This document shows, in pieces, positions 24,969-33,252 of a stretch of 50,110 nucleotides of DNA. The notes under the pieces were generated by a model that saw only the letters and a program-made list of their open reading frames with translations, had not been told where the DNA came from and ran no database searches. The first letter of the stretch is position 1; the number at the start of each line of letters is the position of its first letter. The position numbers were made by a program, and so were the translations under genes. The DNA is from Mycobacterium asiaticum (GTDB taxonomy: Bacteria > Actinomycetota > Actinomycetes > Mycobacteriales > Mycobacteriaceae), in assembly GCF_001673635.1 (NCBI RefSeq), contig NZ_LZMH01000072.1:1-50110 (forward strand), written 5' to 3'.

Positions 24969-25985
24969 ATGGCGCCGACTATTGACATGGGGATTCCCGG
25001 CGCTTCGATATCGGTCAGCTCGGTATCCGGAGTGCAAAACCGCAAGCGGGTCCTGCTGGCTGAGCCGCGTGGCTACTGCGCGGGCGTGGACCGGGCGGTG
25101 GAAACGGTCGAGCGGGCTTTGGAGAAGCACGGCGCGCCCGTCTACGTGCGACACGAGATTGTGCACAACCGGCACGTGGTCGACACCCTGGCCGCCGCCG
25201 GTGCTGTCTTCGTGGAGGAAACCGACGAGGTGCCCGAGGGCGCGATCGTCGTTTTCTCGGCGCACGGCGTGGCGCCGACGGTGTACGCGGCCGCCGCCGA
25301 GCGCAACCTGAAGACCATCGACGCCACCTGTCCGCTGGTCACCAAGGTGCACAACGAGGCCAAGCGCTTCGCCCGGGACGATTACGACATCCTGCTGATC
25401 GGCCACGAGGGCCACGAGGAGGTCGTCGGCACGGCCGGGGAAGCGCCCGACCACGTGCAGCTGGTCGACGGCGTGGAGGCCGTCGAGCACGTCACGGTCC
25501 GTGACGAGGACAAGGTCGTGTGGCTGTCGCAGACCACGCTGTCGGTCGACGAGACCATGGAGATCGTCGACCGGCTCCGCGAACGCTTTCCCAAGCTGCA
25601 GGATCCGCCCAGCGACGACATCTGCTACGCAACCCAGAACCGCCAGGTGGCGGTCAAGGCGATGGCGCCCGAATGCGAGTTGGTGATCGTCGTCGGGTCG
25701 CGGAATTCGTCGAACTCGGTGCGACTGGTCGAGGTGGCGCTCGGCGCGGGGTCCCGCGCGGCCTACCTGGTGGACTGGGCCGACGACATCGACCCGGCCT
25801 GGCTTGACGGGGTGACGACGGTCGGTGTCACTTCCGGGGCGTCGGTCCCCGAGGTGCTGGTGCGCGGCGTGCTGGAACGGCTCGCCGAGTATGGCTACGA
25901 CATGGTGCAGCCGGTCACGACCGCCAACGAGACCCTGGTGTTCGCGCTGCCGCGGGAGATCCGGCCGGCGCGGTCGCGCGGCTGA
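24969..25985 (+). CDS. ispH: 4-hydroxy-3-methylbut-2-enyl diphosphate reductase
   Basis: Last step of the MEP pathway: reduces HMBPP to IPP and DMAPP using a 4Fe-4S cluster. 338 residues. The three cluster cysteines are in RGYCAGVDRAV (C37), DATCPLVTKVH and DICYATQNRQ. The active-site residues in HEIVHNRHVV, SAHGVAP, GHEGHEEVVGTAGE and GSRNSSNSVRLVEVA are conserved. It corresponds to LytB2 (Rv1110), the functional paralogue in M. tuberculosis. The N-terminal ~25 residues are variable. Divergent from the Rv1109c-like gene. Confidence 0.97.
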   Translation: MAPTIDMGIPGASISVSSVSGVQNRKRVLLAEPRGYCAGVDRAVETVERALEKHGAPVYVRHEIVHNRHVVDTLAAAGAVFVEETDEVPEGAIVVFSAHGVAPTVYAAAAERNLKTIDATCPLVTKVHNEAKRFARDDYDILLIGHEGHEEVVGTAGEAPDHVQLVDGVEAVEHVTVRDEDKVVWLSQTTLSVDETMEIVDRLRERFPKLQDPPSDDICYATQNRQVAVKAMAPECELVIVVGSRNSSNSVRLVEVALGAGSRAAYLVDWADDIDPAWLDGVTTVGVTSGASVPEVLVRGVLERLAEYGYDMVQPVTTANETLVFALPREIRPARSRG

Positions 25986-26003
25986 CCAGCCCAGCGGCGG
26001 CGG

Positions 26004-27215
26004 TCAGTCCTCGTAGTCCGGGTAGTCCCGGCGCGGTGTCCGCGACCTGCTGCGCCGGCCGGGTTCGTCGCGCGGATCGTTTCGGGGCGGCTGGCCGCGG
26101 TAGCGAACCTGTGAGATCGGGTGGTGGGTCGGGTTGCCGTTGCTTGCCCCGTTGCCGGCGGCGCGGCGCCGGCGTGGTTCGTAGGGCGGCTCGAAAGGCT
26201 CGTACGGCTCGTAGCCGGGACGGCGCTCGTGGCGGTTGCGACGCTCCGGACGCTCGGGCGGTTCCGGGCGGTCGTAGGTCTCGTAGGGGTTGAAGCGACG
26301 GCTGCGCGGCTCCGAACGCTCGTAGGACCGCTCGTAGGGGCTGCGCCGCGAGTGCGGCTCGCGACGCATCTCCCGGGGCGGCAGCGCGCCGAGGTCGGGG
26401 TCCTCGGGCGGACGGCGACGGCGCGGCCGCGGCGGGTCGGCCGGGTCGTAATCGGCCGGCGGCACCGAACTTCGACGGGTGCTCCGACGCGGCCGTTCAC
26501 CGCCGGGCTCGTAGGTGTCGTCCGGTCGGGCGTGCCGGTTGCGGCTGCGAGCCGGGCGCTCAGCCGATCGGCCGTTGGTACGGGCAGACCGACTGGTGCG
26601 GGCGGTCCGGTCCCGGCCGTGCGCGGGCGGGGCGGGGGCTTCCACGCCGTCGTCGGGCTCGCCGGTCAGCAACTCGCTGAACTTGGCGACGAAACCCCTG
26701 AACCTGGACGGCTGTGGCACAGCGGCGGCTTGCGCGGAGTCGGCCTTGGTTTCCCCGGTGGTCTCCCGGGTGGTGCGGGTGCTCGGGGAGTTCTTGCCGA
26801 CATACCAGCGGATCATGCCGAGCAACAACACGCCCCCGGCGGTGCCCAGCATCAGCGGGAAGCGCTCGATCAGCGGATAGCCGCAATTGATCAGCAGGTC
26901 CTTGAACTTGTCGACCTTGCCGCCGTGGAACAACCAGTAGGCGCCGGGCACGCTGCAGAACAGGATCAGCGGCGGCTGGATGACTGCGGTGAACACCGCC
27001 GCCTGCCGTACCGCCAGCACCGCCGCCACACATCCGGCGACGTAGAAACCGGCGAAAACGTGAGTCAGGTCCTTCTGGCCGGCGTCGATCGCGTAGCCCG
27101 CGGCCGTCGCGCCGACGGCGATGAGTACCGCCGCCCACCACGGCACACCTGGGATGTTGGGGACGATCGAGCGGTGACTTGCCTCCGCCGCCGCACTCTC
27201 CCGCTGCGCTGACAC
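26004..27215 (-). CDS. Membrane protein with Arg-rich disordered tail (DUF6542-type, Rv1111c-like)
   Basis: 403 residues from a GTG at 27215, chosen because a TACGGT box lies six bases upstream. Residues ~20-145 hold four hydrophobic segments (VPWWAAVLIAVGATAAGYAI; VFAGFYVAGCVAAVLAV; FTAVIQPPLILFCSVPGAYWLF; FPLMLGTAGGVLLLGMIRWYV), matching the DUF6542 domain. Residues ~165-403 form a long cytoplasmic tail that is very rich in Arg, Pro, Glu and Ser, with SR-like runs (RTSRSARTNGRSAERPARSR) and YEP repeats near the end. The tail looks fully disordered. Function is unknown; the tail suggests nucleic-acid or phosphoprotein binding. Convergent with ispH. Confidence 0.85.
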   Translation of the reverse strand: MSAQRESAAAEASHRSIVPNIPGVPWWAAVLIAVGATAAGYAIDAGQKDLTHVFAGFYVAGCVAAVLAVRQAAVFTAVIQPPLILFCSVPGAYWLFHGGKVDKFKDLLINCGYPLIERFPLMLGTAGGVLLLGMIRWYVGKNSPSTRTTRETTGETKADSAQAAAVPQPSRFRGFVAKFSELLTGEPDDGVEAPAPPAHGRDRTARTSRSARTNGRSAERPARSRNRHARPDDTYEPGGERPRRSTRRSSVPPADYDPADPPRPRRRRPPEDPDLGALPPREMRREPHSRRSPYERSYERSEPRSRRFNPYETYDRPEPPERPERRNRHERRPGYEPYEPFEPPYEPRRRRAAGNGASNGNPTHHPISQVRYRGQPPRNDPRDEPGRRSRSRTPRRDYPDYED

Positions 27216-27221
27216 ATGTTG

Positions 27222-27227
27222 ACCGTA
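27222..27227 (-). promoter_or_regulatory. -10 box of leaderless Rv1111c-like promoter
   Basis: Minus-strand TACGGT, then six bases, then the GTG at 27215. No ribosome binding site is present. Confidence 0.55.
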
Positions 27228-27284
27228 CCGGCAATACGGCGAAAGCCCCGTATATGGCCGGGACAGTCGCGCTTGTCGTGCCCC

Positions 27285-27290
27285 TAGACT
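27285..27290 (+). promoter_or_regulatory. -10 box of ychF promoter
   Basis: TAGACT lies nine bases before the GTG at 27300, slightly further than at the other leaderless starts here. A CTTGTC about 17 bases upstream may serve as the -35. Confidence 0.5.
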
Positions 27291-27299
27291 TGATTTTCC

Positions 27300-28385
<1,086 letters not shown>

Positions 28386-28524
28386 GCGCTGCGGGTGACG
28401 TAAGCCGCTTGCCGGCGAACCTTTCCCGCTTTCGGCTCGGGTACGCGCTGGAAGCTGAGGCGCGGAAATGGCCCTGTGCGCGAATTCGACGTCGCAGGAG
28501 TTCCTCGCACGTTAGTCCGAAGAG

Positions 28525-28935
28525 TTAGTTGACGATCTCCGCGCGCCCATCGCGTAGGCCTGCGGCCAGTCGCTCCCGCCACATCCGCAGCGCTTCGGGT
28601 GTTTGTCGCGTCCAGTCGGTGACCTCACCAACGATCCGGAGCGGTGCCCTGCTGCGGTAGGAGCGGGTGGGATTGCCAGGAAACTTCTTGTCGGTGACGT
28701 TGGGGTCGTTCTCGAATTCCCCGGTAGGTTCGACGACGTACACGCGCGGTTCTCCATCGCCGGGGGCGAGCTCGGCGGCCAGGCCCGCGCCGTCGCGCAA
28801 CGCGGTGAAGTAGATGTGGTTCATCACGATCTCAGGCCGGTAATTGGAGGGGAAGCCGGCGGTAAGGAGATCTCCGATCCGCAGGTCGGCCTTGGTGCCG
28901 TGAAAGAATGGTCCCTCGCCCATCGCCTCGTTCAC
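28525..28935 (-). CDS. arr: NAD+-rifampin ADP-ribosyltransferase
   Basis: 136 residues. Arr transfers ADP-ribose from NAD+ to the C23 hydroxyl of rifampin and inactivates it. The protein closely follows the M. smegmatis enzyme: FFHGTKADLRIGDLL, IVMNHIYFTA, DPNVTDKKFPGNPTRSYRSR and LRIVGEVTDW. The catalytic His12, Tyr42 and Asp77 keep the same spacing as His19/Tyr49/Asp84 of Arr-ms. Two in-frame GTGs exist (28941 and 28935). A TAACCT box directly abuts the first and lies six bases before the second, so a leaderless start at 28935 is preferred. M. tuberculosis has no arr. Convergent with ychF. Confidence 0.93.
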   Translation of the reverse strand: MNEAMGEGPFFHGTKADLRIGDLLTAGFPSNYRPEIVMNHIYFTALRDGAGLAAELAPGDGEPRVYVVEPTGEFENDPNVTDKKFPGNPTRSYRSRAPLRIVGEVTDWTRQTPEALRMWRERLAAGLRDGRAEIVN

Positions 28936-28941
28936 CGGCAC

Positions 28942-28947
28942 AGGTTA
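28942..28947 (-). promoter_or_regulatory. -10 box of arr promoter
   Basis: Minus-strand TAACCT, six bases before the second GTG of arr. It leaves no room for transcription to include the first GTG at 28941 as a start in the usual geometry. Confidence 0.55.
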
Positions 28948-29025
28948 TCAATCCACGGTGCCATGACCGTAAAAGGTTGTTTGGCAGTCAATTTCGCAGA
29001 CCACGCCGATGTTCGGAGCCATCAC

Positions 29026-29311
29026 TCAGCGATGTTCGTCGATCAATCTGGCGATAGCTTCCTGGGCCTCGCGGGTGGTCAGCGGAGGCGTGGCGAACAT
29101 TTCGGCAATGTTGCCCGCCCAGGACGCCTCGCAGGTCCTTGGTCGCGATGAGAATCTCCAACCCGGCCATGGCCTTTGGATTGGCGAATGCGTCCCACGC
29201 CGCGCGCACCATGGCTTCGGTGTCCATAGCCTGTTCTGAGTCGGCCAACACCTCAAGAGATGCGACGAGGCGGTCGACCGCGTCCTCTATCACCGCAATC
29301 AGCAAGCCGTC
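29026..29311 (-). pseudogene. Remnant of a TetR-family regulator and adjoining coding debris
   Basis: On the minus strand, 29311-29126 encodes DGLLIAVIEDAVDRL ... MVRAAWDAFANPKAMAGLEILIATKDLRG. This is the ligand-domain part of a TetR regulator and resembles the TetR at 40771-41406 (WQAFSSPTSMAALEILIATRSAR). The DNA-binding half is missing. A second protein-like stretch (AEMFATPPLTTREAQEAIARLIDEHR) follows at 29112-29026 in another frame, ending in a stop. No intact frame joins them. The segment fills the 350-base space between arr and the frameshifted gene upstream and looks like decayed coding sequence. Confidence 0.55.
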
Positions 29312-30362
29312 CCGGTGTCGACGTACTCCATGTACCCGCGCGATTCGAACGGACGGCCCTGGAAATGTCCGTGGCACTGGTAACCGACTATGTAACCGCG
29401 GCCGACACCGAAGCGAGGTGGCGTGTCGACCGCGCCTTCGACGGCGAGGTCGCGGCCCGCGGTCCAGCGGAAGCTGACCGGCAGGCGCATCTGGTTGCCG
29501 AACGGGTCGGTCGTCGTCGTGGTCGCGTATTCGGTGACCTCGAAGCGGACGCCGCGGTGTGTCACCCACGTCGATCCGCCGACCGGACGGTGATAGGCCA
29601 TGGTCGCCACCGGCTTGCCGGTGGCGTGCACCTCCACCAGCAGCAGCTGCGTGCGTTCGTCCACGGCGATGACGTGGTAGGTGAAGAAGTCCACCGGCAC
29701 CTTGGCCGAGTCGCCGAGCGTACGGTCGCGCAATCCGTGCAGGCCGGCGCACGCGGCGTATTCGAACGTTCGACGGTAGCCACTTCGGTGCGCTCGCCAT
29801 GCGCAGTGATCCAGCCGTCATACCTCGCACACAGGCTCAAGTGGTCGTAGACCGGTGTGCGCACGAACCATGCGGCCTGATCGCTACCCGTCACACGTAG
29901 CTCAGCATGAAAATCGGTTGCAGTAGTTGAGATCTGCAGATTTGGATAGCGACCTTCGATCGTCACGGCACCGCCGAAGTCCAACCGCGAACCGTCGGGT
30001 TCGAGGTGACATTCCTCGGTCATCGAATACGCAGCGAACGTCGCCGCCGCAGGCGCGGCCGTGGACACCGACACCGTAGCGGTGTCACGTGGGCTGGTGG
30101 TGACGGCCGCATCGTTGTCGAACGCGGTGGCGCCGGGAAGGCCGGCGATGATCATCGTGCTGAAGTAGCGATGCGGTTCGGGCAGGTCGGGAATCATCAC
30201 CCCGTAGTGCGTCCACCCGTAGCGGTGCCCGCCGACGTACGGCCTGAGCATCGATGGCCGCGAAAACGGCTGACCGGTGGCCCGTATCGCCGACCAGGAC
30301 GCCACGCGGAGTGTTCGCGCAAGCGCCGGCGTGACGACGCGCCATATCGGGTGAGGCCCCAC
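29299..30362 (-). pseudogene. Frameshifted gene for a ~354-residue protein (DUF6670-like)
   Basis: The first part reads from a GTG at 30362 (GPHPIWRVVTPALARTL; YGWTHYGVMIPDLPEPHRYFSTMIIAGLPG; FVRTPVYDHLSLCARYDGWITAHGERTEVATVE). At about 29765-29775 the sense continues one frame over as FEYAACAGLHGLRDRTLGDSAKVPVDFFTYHVIAVDERTQLL and runs to a stop at 29299. A single missing base in the CGTTC stretch explains the shift. Both halves are full of protein-like features (YIVGYQCHGHFQGRPFESRGYMEYVD), so decay is recent or this is a sequencing error. I associate the sequence with the DUF6670 family of unknown function, from memory. Start chosen from a TAGCGT box seven bases upstream. Confidence 0.65.
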
Positions 30363-30369
30363 GGTAGAG

Positions 30370-30399
30370 ACGCTACACAGCGGCATCGTCGGGTAGCGT
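30370..30399. promoter_or_regulatory. Head-to-head leaderless promoter pair
   Basis: Minus-strand TAGCGT (30370-30375) lies seven bases before the GTG at 30362. Plus-strand TAGCGT (30394-30399) lies eight bases before the GTG at 30408. The two identical boxes face apart with 18 bases between them. Confidence 0.55.
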
Positions 30400-30407
30400 C
30401 GCCCGAA

Positions 30408-30833
30408 GTGACGAAGCACCGCGACCTGCTGGCCGGCTATCGCGATTACCTGGCCTGTTTGAACGCACGGGAGTGGGACCGGCTCGGAGAGTTCGTGGCC
30501 GTCCATGCGCGTTTCAGCCGACAATGTGCGTTACAACGGAACCGCATGAGTCTCAACGACTATCGGGAAATGCTGCAGGGTGACGCGCGGGCGGTACCGG
30601 ACCTCCGCTTCCAGCCGGATCTCCTACTCGTCGACAACGACATCGTGACCTGCAGGCTGGTATTCAGTTGCACTCCGCGCCACAGGTTCCTCGGTTTCGC
30701 ACCGACGGGTGGGCAGGTCACGTTCGCGGAGCATGCTTTTTACAAGTTCGAGAATCCGCGCATCCTCGAAGTCTGGTCGGTGATCGACATAGAGGCCATC
30801 CGCGAACAGTTGTCTGGATCGCCGCGGCTCTGA
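30408..30833 (+). CDS. Ester cyclase / SnoaL-like polyketide cyclase-family protein
   Basis: 141 residues from a GTG (MTKHRDLLAGYRDYLACLNAREWDRLGEFV). The frame is open for ~130 codons upstream, but this is the antisense of the neighbouring gene. Features of the SnoaL-type fold are the N-terminal helices, MSLNDYREMLQGDARAVPDLRF, and the barrel strands DNDIVTCRLVFSCTP and TFAEHAFYKFENPRILEVWSVID. Such proteins cyclise polyketide esters or are used as small-molecule binding or isomerase folds. The substrate is unknown. Shares the head-to-head promoter region with the frameshifted gene. Confidence 0.78.
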   Translation: MTKHRDLLAGYRDYLACLNAREWDRLGEFVAVHARFSRQCALQRNRMSLNDYREMLQGDARAVPDLRFQPDLLLVDNDIVTCRLVFSCTPRHRFLGFAPTGGQVTFAEHAFYKFENPRILEVWSVIDIEAIREQLSGSPRL

Positions 30834-30919
30834 GAGGTCTTGTCGGTGGGCGTACCTAGCATGTGCTCCGCCGAGCCCATCCGCCGAGCCGTCGGCGGCA
30901 CCCCGAGGAGAACACCCTG

Positions 30920-31318
30920 ATGAAATTCGTTTCGACCCGCATCATCACCGCCGACGTGAAACGGCTCGTCACGTTCTATGAGACGGTCGCGGAGGCGACC
31001 GCCGTCTGGGGAAACGAGTTCTTCGCGGAGATTCCCACGCCGGTCGGCACGCTAGCCATCGGCAGCGACAAGACCGTTCCGTTGTTCGGGCACGGGTCCG
31101 CCGAGCCGGCGTCCAACCGCACGGCGATCATCGAGTTCCTCGTGGAAGACGTCGACGCCGAGTACGAAAGGCTCCGCGGCGTGGTCGATCAGGTAGTGAC
31201 TGAGCCGACGACGATGCCCTGGGGCAATCGCGCGCTGTTGTTCCGAGACCCGGACGGGAACCTCGTCAATCTGTTCACTCCGGTCACCGAGCAGGCCCGG
31301 GCCAAGTTCGGTATGTGA
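30920..31318 (+). CDS. VOC (glyoxalase/bleomycin-resistance) family protein
   Basis: 132 residues from an ATG with GAGGAG ten bases upstream; the earlier in-frame start at 30863 adds a non-family Arg-rich piece. The two beta-alpha-beta-beta-beta modules of the VOC fold are visible: FVSTRIITADVKRLVTFYETV for the first and AIIEFLVEDVDAEYERLRG for the second, ending in ALLFRDPDGNLVNLFTP, the typical metal-Glu region with N in place of E at the usual E(L/F) position. Members include glyoxalases, dioxygenases and antibiotic-binding proteins. The function here is not determined. Confidence 0.85.
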   Translation: MKFVSTRIITADVKRLVTFYETVAEATAVWGNEFFAEIPTPVGTLAIGSDKTVPLFGHGSAEPASNRTAIIEFLVEDVDAEYERLRGVVDQVVTEPTTMPWGNRALLFRDPDGNLVNLFTPVTEQARAKFGM

Positions 31319-31336
31319 CCGCGCGTCGAGCTGTCG

Positions 31337-31726
31337 CTACGCCGACTGCACCGACGGGGTCGGGGGAGCCGATGGCGTCGTGTTTGGCGCCGTCGGAACC
31401 TTGCTCGGGACGCTCGGCGGCGTCAGCGAGCCGTACTGCGGGCAGTAGGCCTGGATCGCAGCGCCGGTGAAGTAAGCGGCGTTGAGCGTCGGCCAACTGG
31501 TCGCGCTGGTCACCTTGGCGATCAGGTCCGCGTTGCTGGTGCTGGGATTGTCCTTCAACGATCCGCAGACCACATTCTTCGCGACCTGGATAGCCTTGTC
31601 CGGCGCACCGAAATTCATGCCGGAGGTACTGAGATTGGCGATGAACGCGTCGTCGGCGGGGTCCGCGTATGCCGGTGCGGCCAAGGCGATGGCGACGGCC
31701 ACTACGACCGCGGCTTTCCTCAGCAT
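31337..31726 (-). CDS. DUF732-type secreted protein
   Basis: 129 residues from an ATG with a GGAGGGGG ribosome binding site. A clear signal peptide (MLRKAAVVVAVAIALAAPAYA, cleavage after AYA) is followed by DPADDAFIANLSTSGMNFGAPDKAIQVAKNVVCGSL and a second Cys (IQAYCPQYG), the DUF732 pattern in which the two cysteines form a disulphide. The C-terminal ~30 residues are Pro/Thr/Ser-rich. Small DUF732 proteins are abundant in mycobacterial culture filtrates; their function is unknown. Convergent with the VOC gene. Confidence 0.88.
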   Translation of the reverse strand: MLRKAAVVVAVAIALAAPAYADPADDAFIANLSTSGMNFGAPDKAIQVAKNVVCGSLKDNPSTSNADLIAKVTSATSWPTLNAAYFTGAAIQAYCPQYGSLTPPSVPSKVPTAPNTTPSAPPTPSVQSA

Positions 31727-31851
31727 GAGGCCCCCTCCGGTTGCATCTGGCTCACCGCGGGCCAGGTACCCGGCATTCTAGCCAGCCCAAAAGCAGCGGT
31801 GAGTCGAGATCAGCACTTGCCTGGCCAGCCAGGTAGGGAAATTCTTGACAG

Positions 31852-32220
31852 ATGGCGAATACAACGCGAGCTATCCCGTGGCTGGCCCGGCTCACCGGCG
31901 TGCTGGTGTTGGTGTTGGCCGCGCTCGGATGTGCCGGCGGCCCATCAGCCCAGGCGTTCCCGAGCAACCACTGGTGTCCTGGTGATGTCTGGGATCCAGG
32001 ATGGGACGACATTTACAACTGGGACTGGAATCAATGCCACGACTGGCAGGGGCCAGCCGGCCAGGGCGCGATGGCTGGCTGGGGGCCGTGGGGTCCCCCG
32101 CCAGGATGGGCGCCGCCGAGGCCGCCTCAACCCACGTGGGCGCCCGGGGCCAAATTGATGTGGAATCCCACCGCCAATAACTGGGGATTCTGGAACAACA
32201 GCATCTGGACGCCGGTCTGA
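31852..32220 (+). CDS. Small secreted Trp/Pro-rich protein
   Basis: 122 residues. A signal peptide (RLTGVLVLVLAALGCAGGPSAQA) with a likely cleavage after AQA at ~36 releases a mature protein of ~85 residues. It has many tryptophans and prolines (HWCPGDVWDPGWDDIYNWDWNQCHDW; WGPWGPPPGWAPPRPPQPTW) and two cysteines that could pair. I know similar W-rich exported mycobacterial proteins but no function. A Cys in LGC could tempt a lipoprotein call, but the lipobox is poor. Confidence 0.75.
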   Translation: MANTTRAIPWLARLTGVLVLVLAALGCAGGPSAQAFPSNHWCPGDVWDPGWDDIYNWDWNQCHDWQGPAGQGAMAGWGPWGPPPGWAPPRPPQPTWAPGAKLMWNPTANNWGFWNNSIWTPV

Positions 32221-32233
32221 ACCGCCGCGGCGT

Positions 32234-32239
32234 TATGGT
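32234..32239 (+). promoter_or_regulatory. -10 box of the coiled-coil gene
   Basis: TATGGT is separated by seven bases (GAGGGGC) from the ATG at 32247. The purine run could alternatively be a ribosome binding site for that ATG. Confidence 0.45.
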
Positions 32240-32246
32240 GAGGGGC

Positions 32247-32615
32247 ATGGTCGCCCGGGAGCGTGCCGACCCGTCCACTGAACCCGAACCCCGCGTCGCT
32301 GAGCTCGAGCAGCGCGAGCTGGCTGTGGGGCGGCGCGAGGACGAGTTGTCCAGGCGGGAACACGTCGCCGACGAGCGCGATCGCGTTGCCGATGAGCGGG
32401 ACCAGCTCGCCGATGACCGCGAGCTGGCCGCCGATGACCGAGAGGCGCGCGAGGACATCCGTGAAGGTGTTACCGCCCAGCGTGAGCGCGAACGCCTGCA
32501 GCGAGCCGAGGATGGCGTCCAGCGCCGACGTGCCGCTGCGAAGCGGGAGAACGCCGAGGTCAGGCGCGCGGTGGCGGAAACCCGGCGACGCCTGGAAGAC
32601 CCAGACCAGAGTTGA
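32247..32615 (+). CDS. Charged heptad coiled-coil protein
   Basis: 122 residues, over half of them D, E, R or K, with no hydrophobic segment. Residues ~20-70 show a near-perfect seven-residue register (ELAVGRREDEL, ADERDRV, ADERDQL, ADDRELA, ADDREAR) with A/L/V at the core positions. A second helical, Arg-rich part follows (AQRERERLQRAEDGVQRRRAAAKRENAEVRR). It should form a long parallel coiled coil in the cytosol. Function is unknown; the repeats resemble short GAF/STAS-partner or phage-scaffold-like coils only in composition. It begins 26 bases after the secreted protein gene. Confidence 0.7.
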   Translation: MVARERADPSTEPEPRVAELEQRELAVGRREDELSRREHVADERDRVADERDQLADDRELAADDREAREDIREGVTAQRERERLQRAEDGVQRRRAAAKRENAEVRRAVAETRRRLEDPDQS

Positions 32616-32648
32616 CGCCAAAATAGCTGGAACGAACCGGCAGTCGAG

Positions 32649-32665
32649 TACTACACTGTGTAGTA
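32649..32665. promoter_or_regulatory. Perfect 17-bp palindrome, probable operator
   Basis: TACTACAC-T-GTGTAGTA is an 8+1+8 perfect inverted repeat ending 18 bases before the ATG of the following VOC gene. It contains TACACT, a good -10 match, so a bound repressor would block the promoter. No regulator gene is adjacent. Confidence 0.6.
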
Positions 32666-32683
32666 ATCGGCTGGGGAGGACCT

Positions 32684-33244
32684 ATGCGCTGGCGGGGTAT
32701 CAGTCACGTGGAGTTCGCGGTCTTGGACTACGACGTGTCGATCGAGTTCTATGACGCGATGTTCGGCTGGCTGGGCTATGACAGCTTCTCGTCATTGAAC
32801 ATGGAGTACCAGTCGATCTACTACTTCACTCGATACATCAACCCGCACAGCTACATTGGCATCCAACCGGCCCGGACCGGCGAGAAGCTGACGCACAGCG
32901 ACCAGGCCGTCGGGATCAACCACATCGCGTTGTGGGCTCGCGGGAGAAAAGAGGTCGACCGCTTTCACCGCGAATTCCTGCTGAAGCGAGGTGTTTTCGT
33001 CACCGACGAACCGCAGGAGTACCCGCAGTATTGGCCGGGTTATTACGCGGTGTTCTTCGACGACCCGATCAACGGGATTCACTGGGAGTTGGCCTGGGTG
33101 CCGAAAATACCTACGCCACACCAAGTTTGGTCGTTCTATCGGGCGGTCAACGCATTCGCCAAGAGTCGTGCGGACTTGGCGAATACGGTGCCCGGTGTCA
33201 CCTGGCAGGCGAGGCGGAGCTTACCGCGACGGTCAGGTCCGTAA
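32684..33244 (+). CDS. VOC-family protein with extended C-terminus
   Basis: 186 residues from an ATG with GGGGAGG upstream. VOC modules: RGISHVEFAVLDYDVSIEFYDAMFGWLGY, then the second half starting AVGINHIALWARGRKEVDRFHREFLLKRGV and ending in YAVFFDDPINGIHWELAWVPK, which carries the metal-type Glu in HWELAW. First-module H (SHVEF) and second-module H (NHIAL) complete a plausible metal site. About 40 extra residues at the end (PHQVWSFYRAVNAFAKSRADL) may be a lid or dimer helix. Preceded by a perfect operator-like palindrome, so it is probably induced by a small molecule. Confidence 0.82.
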   Translation: MRWRGISHVEFAVLDYDVSIEFYDAMFGWLGYDSFSSLNMEYQSIYYFTRYINPHSYIGIQPARTGEKLTHSDQAVGINHIALWARGRKEVDRFHREFLLKRGVFVTDEPQEYPQYWPGYYAVFFDDPINGIHWELAWVPKIPTPHQVWSFYRAVNAFAKSRADLANTVPGVTWQARRSLPRRSGP

Positions 33245-33252
33245 CCTCTGGC

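Noticed and set aside
31901..31940. Lipoprotein signal in the W-rich secreted protein
   Set aside because: The residues before the Cys (ALG) do not fit a lipobox well, while AQA downstream is a good signal peptidase I site.
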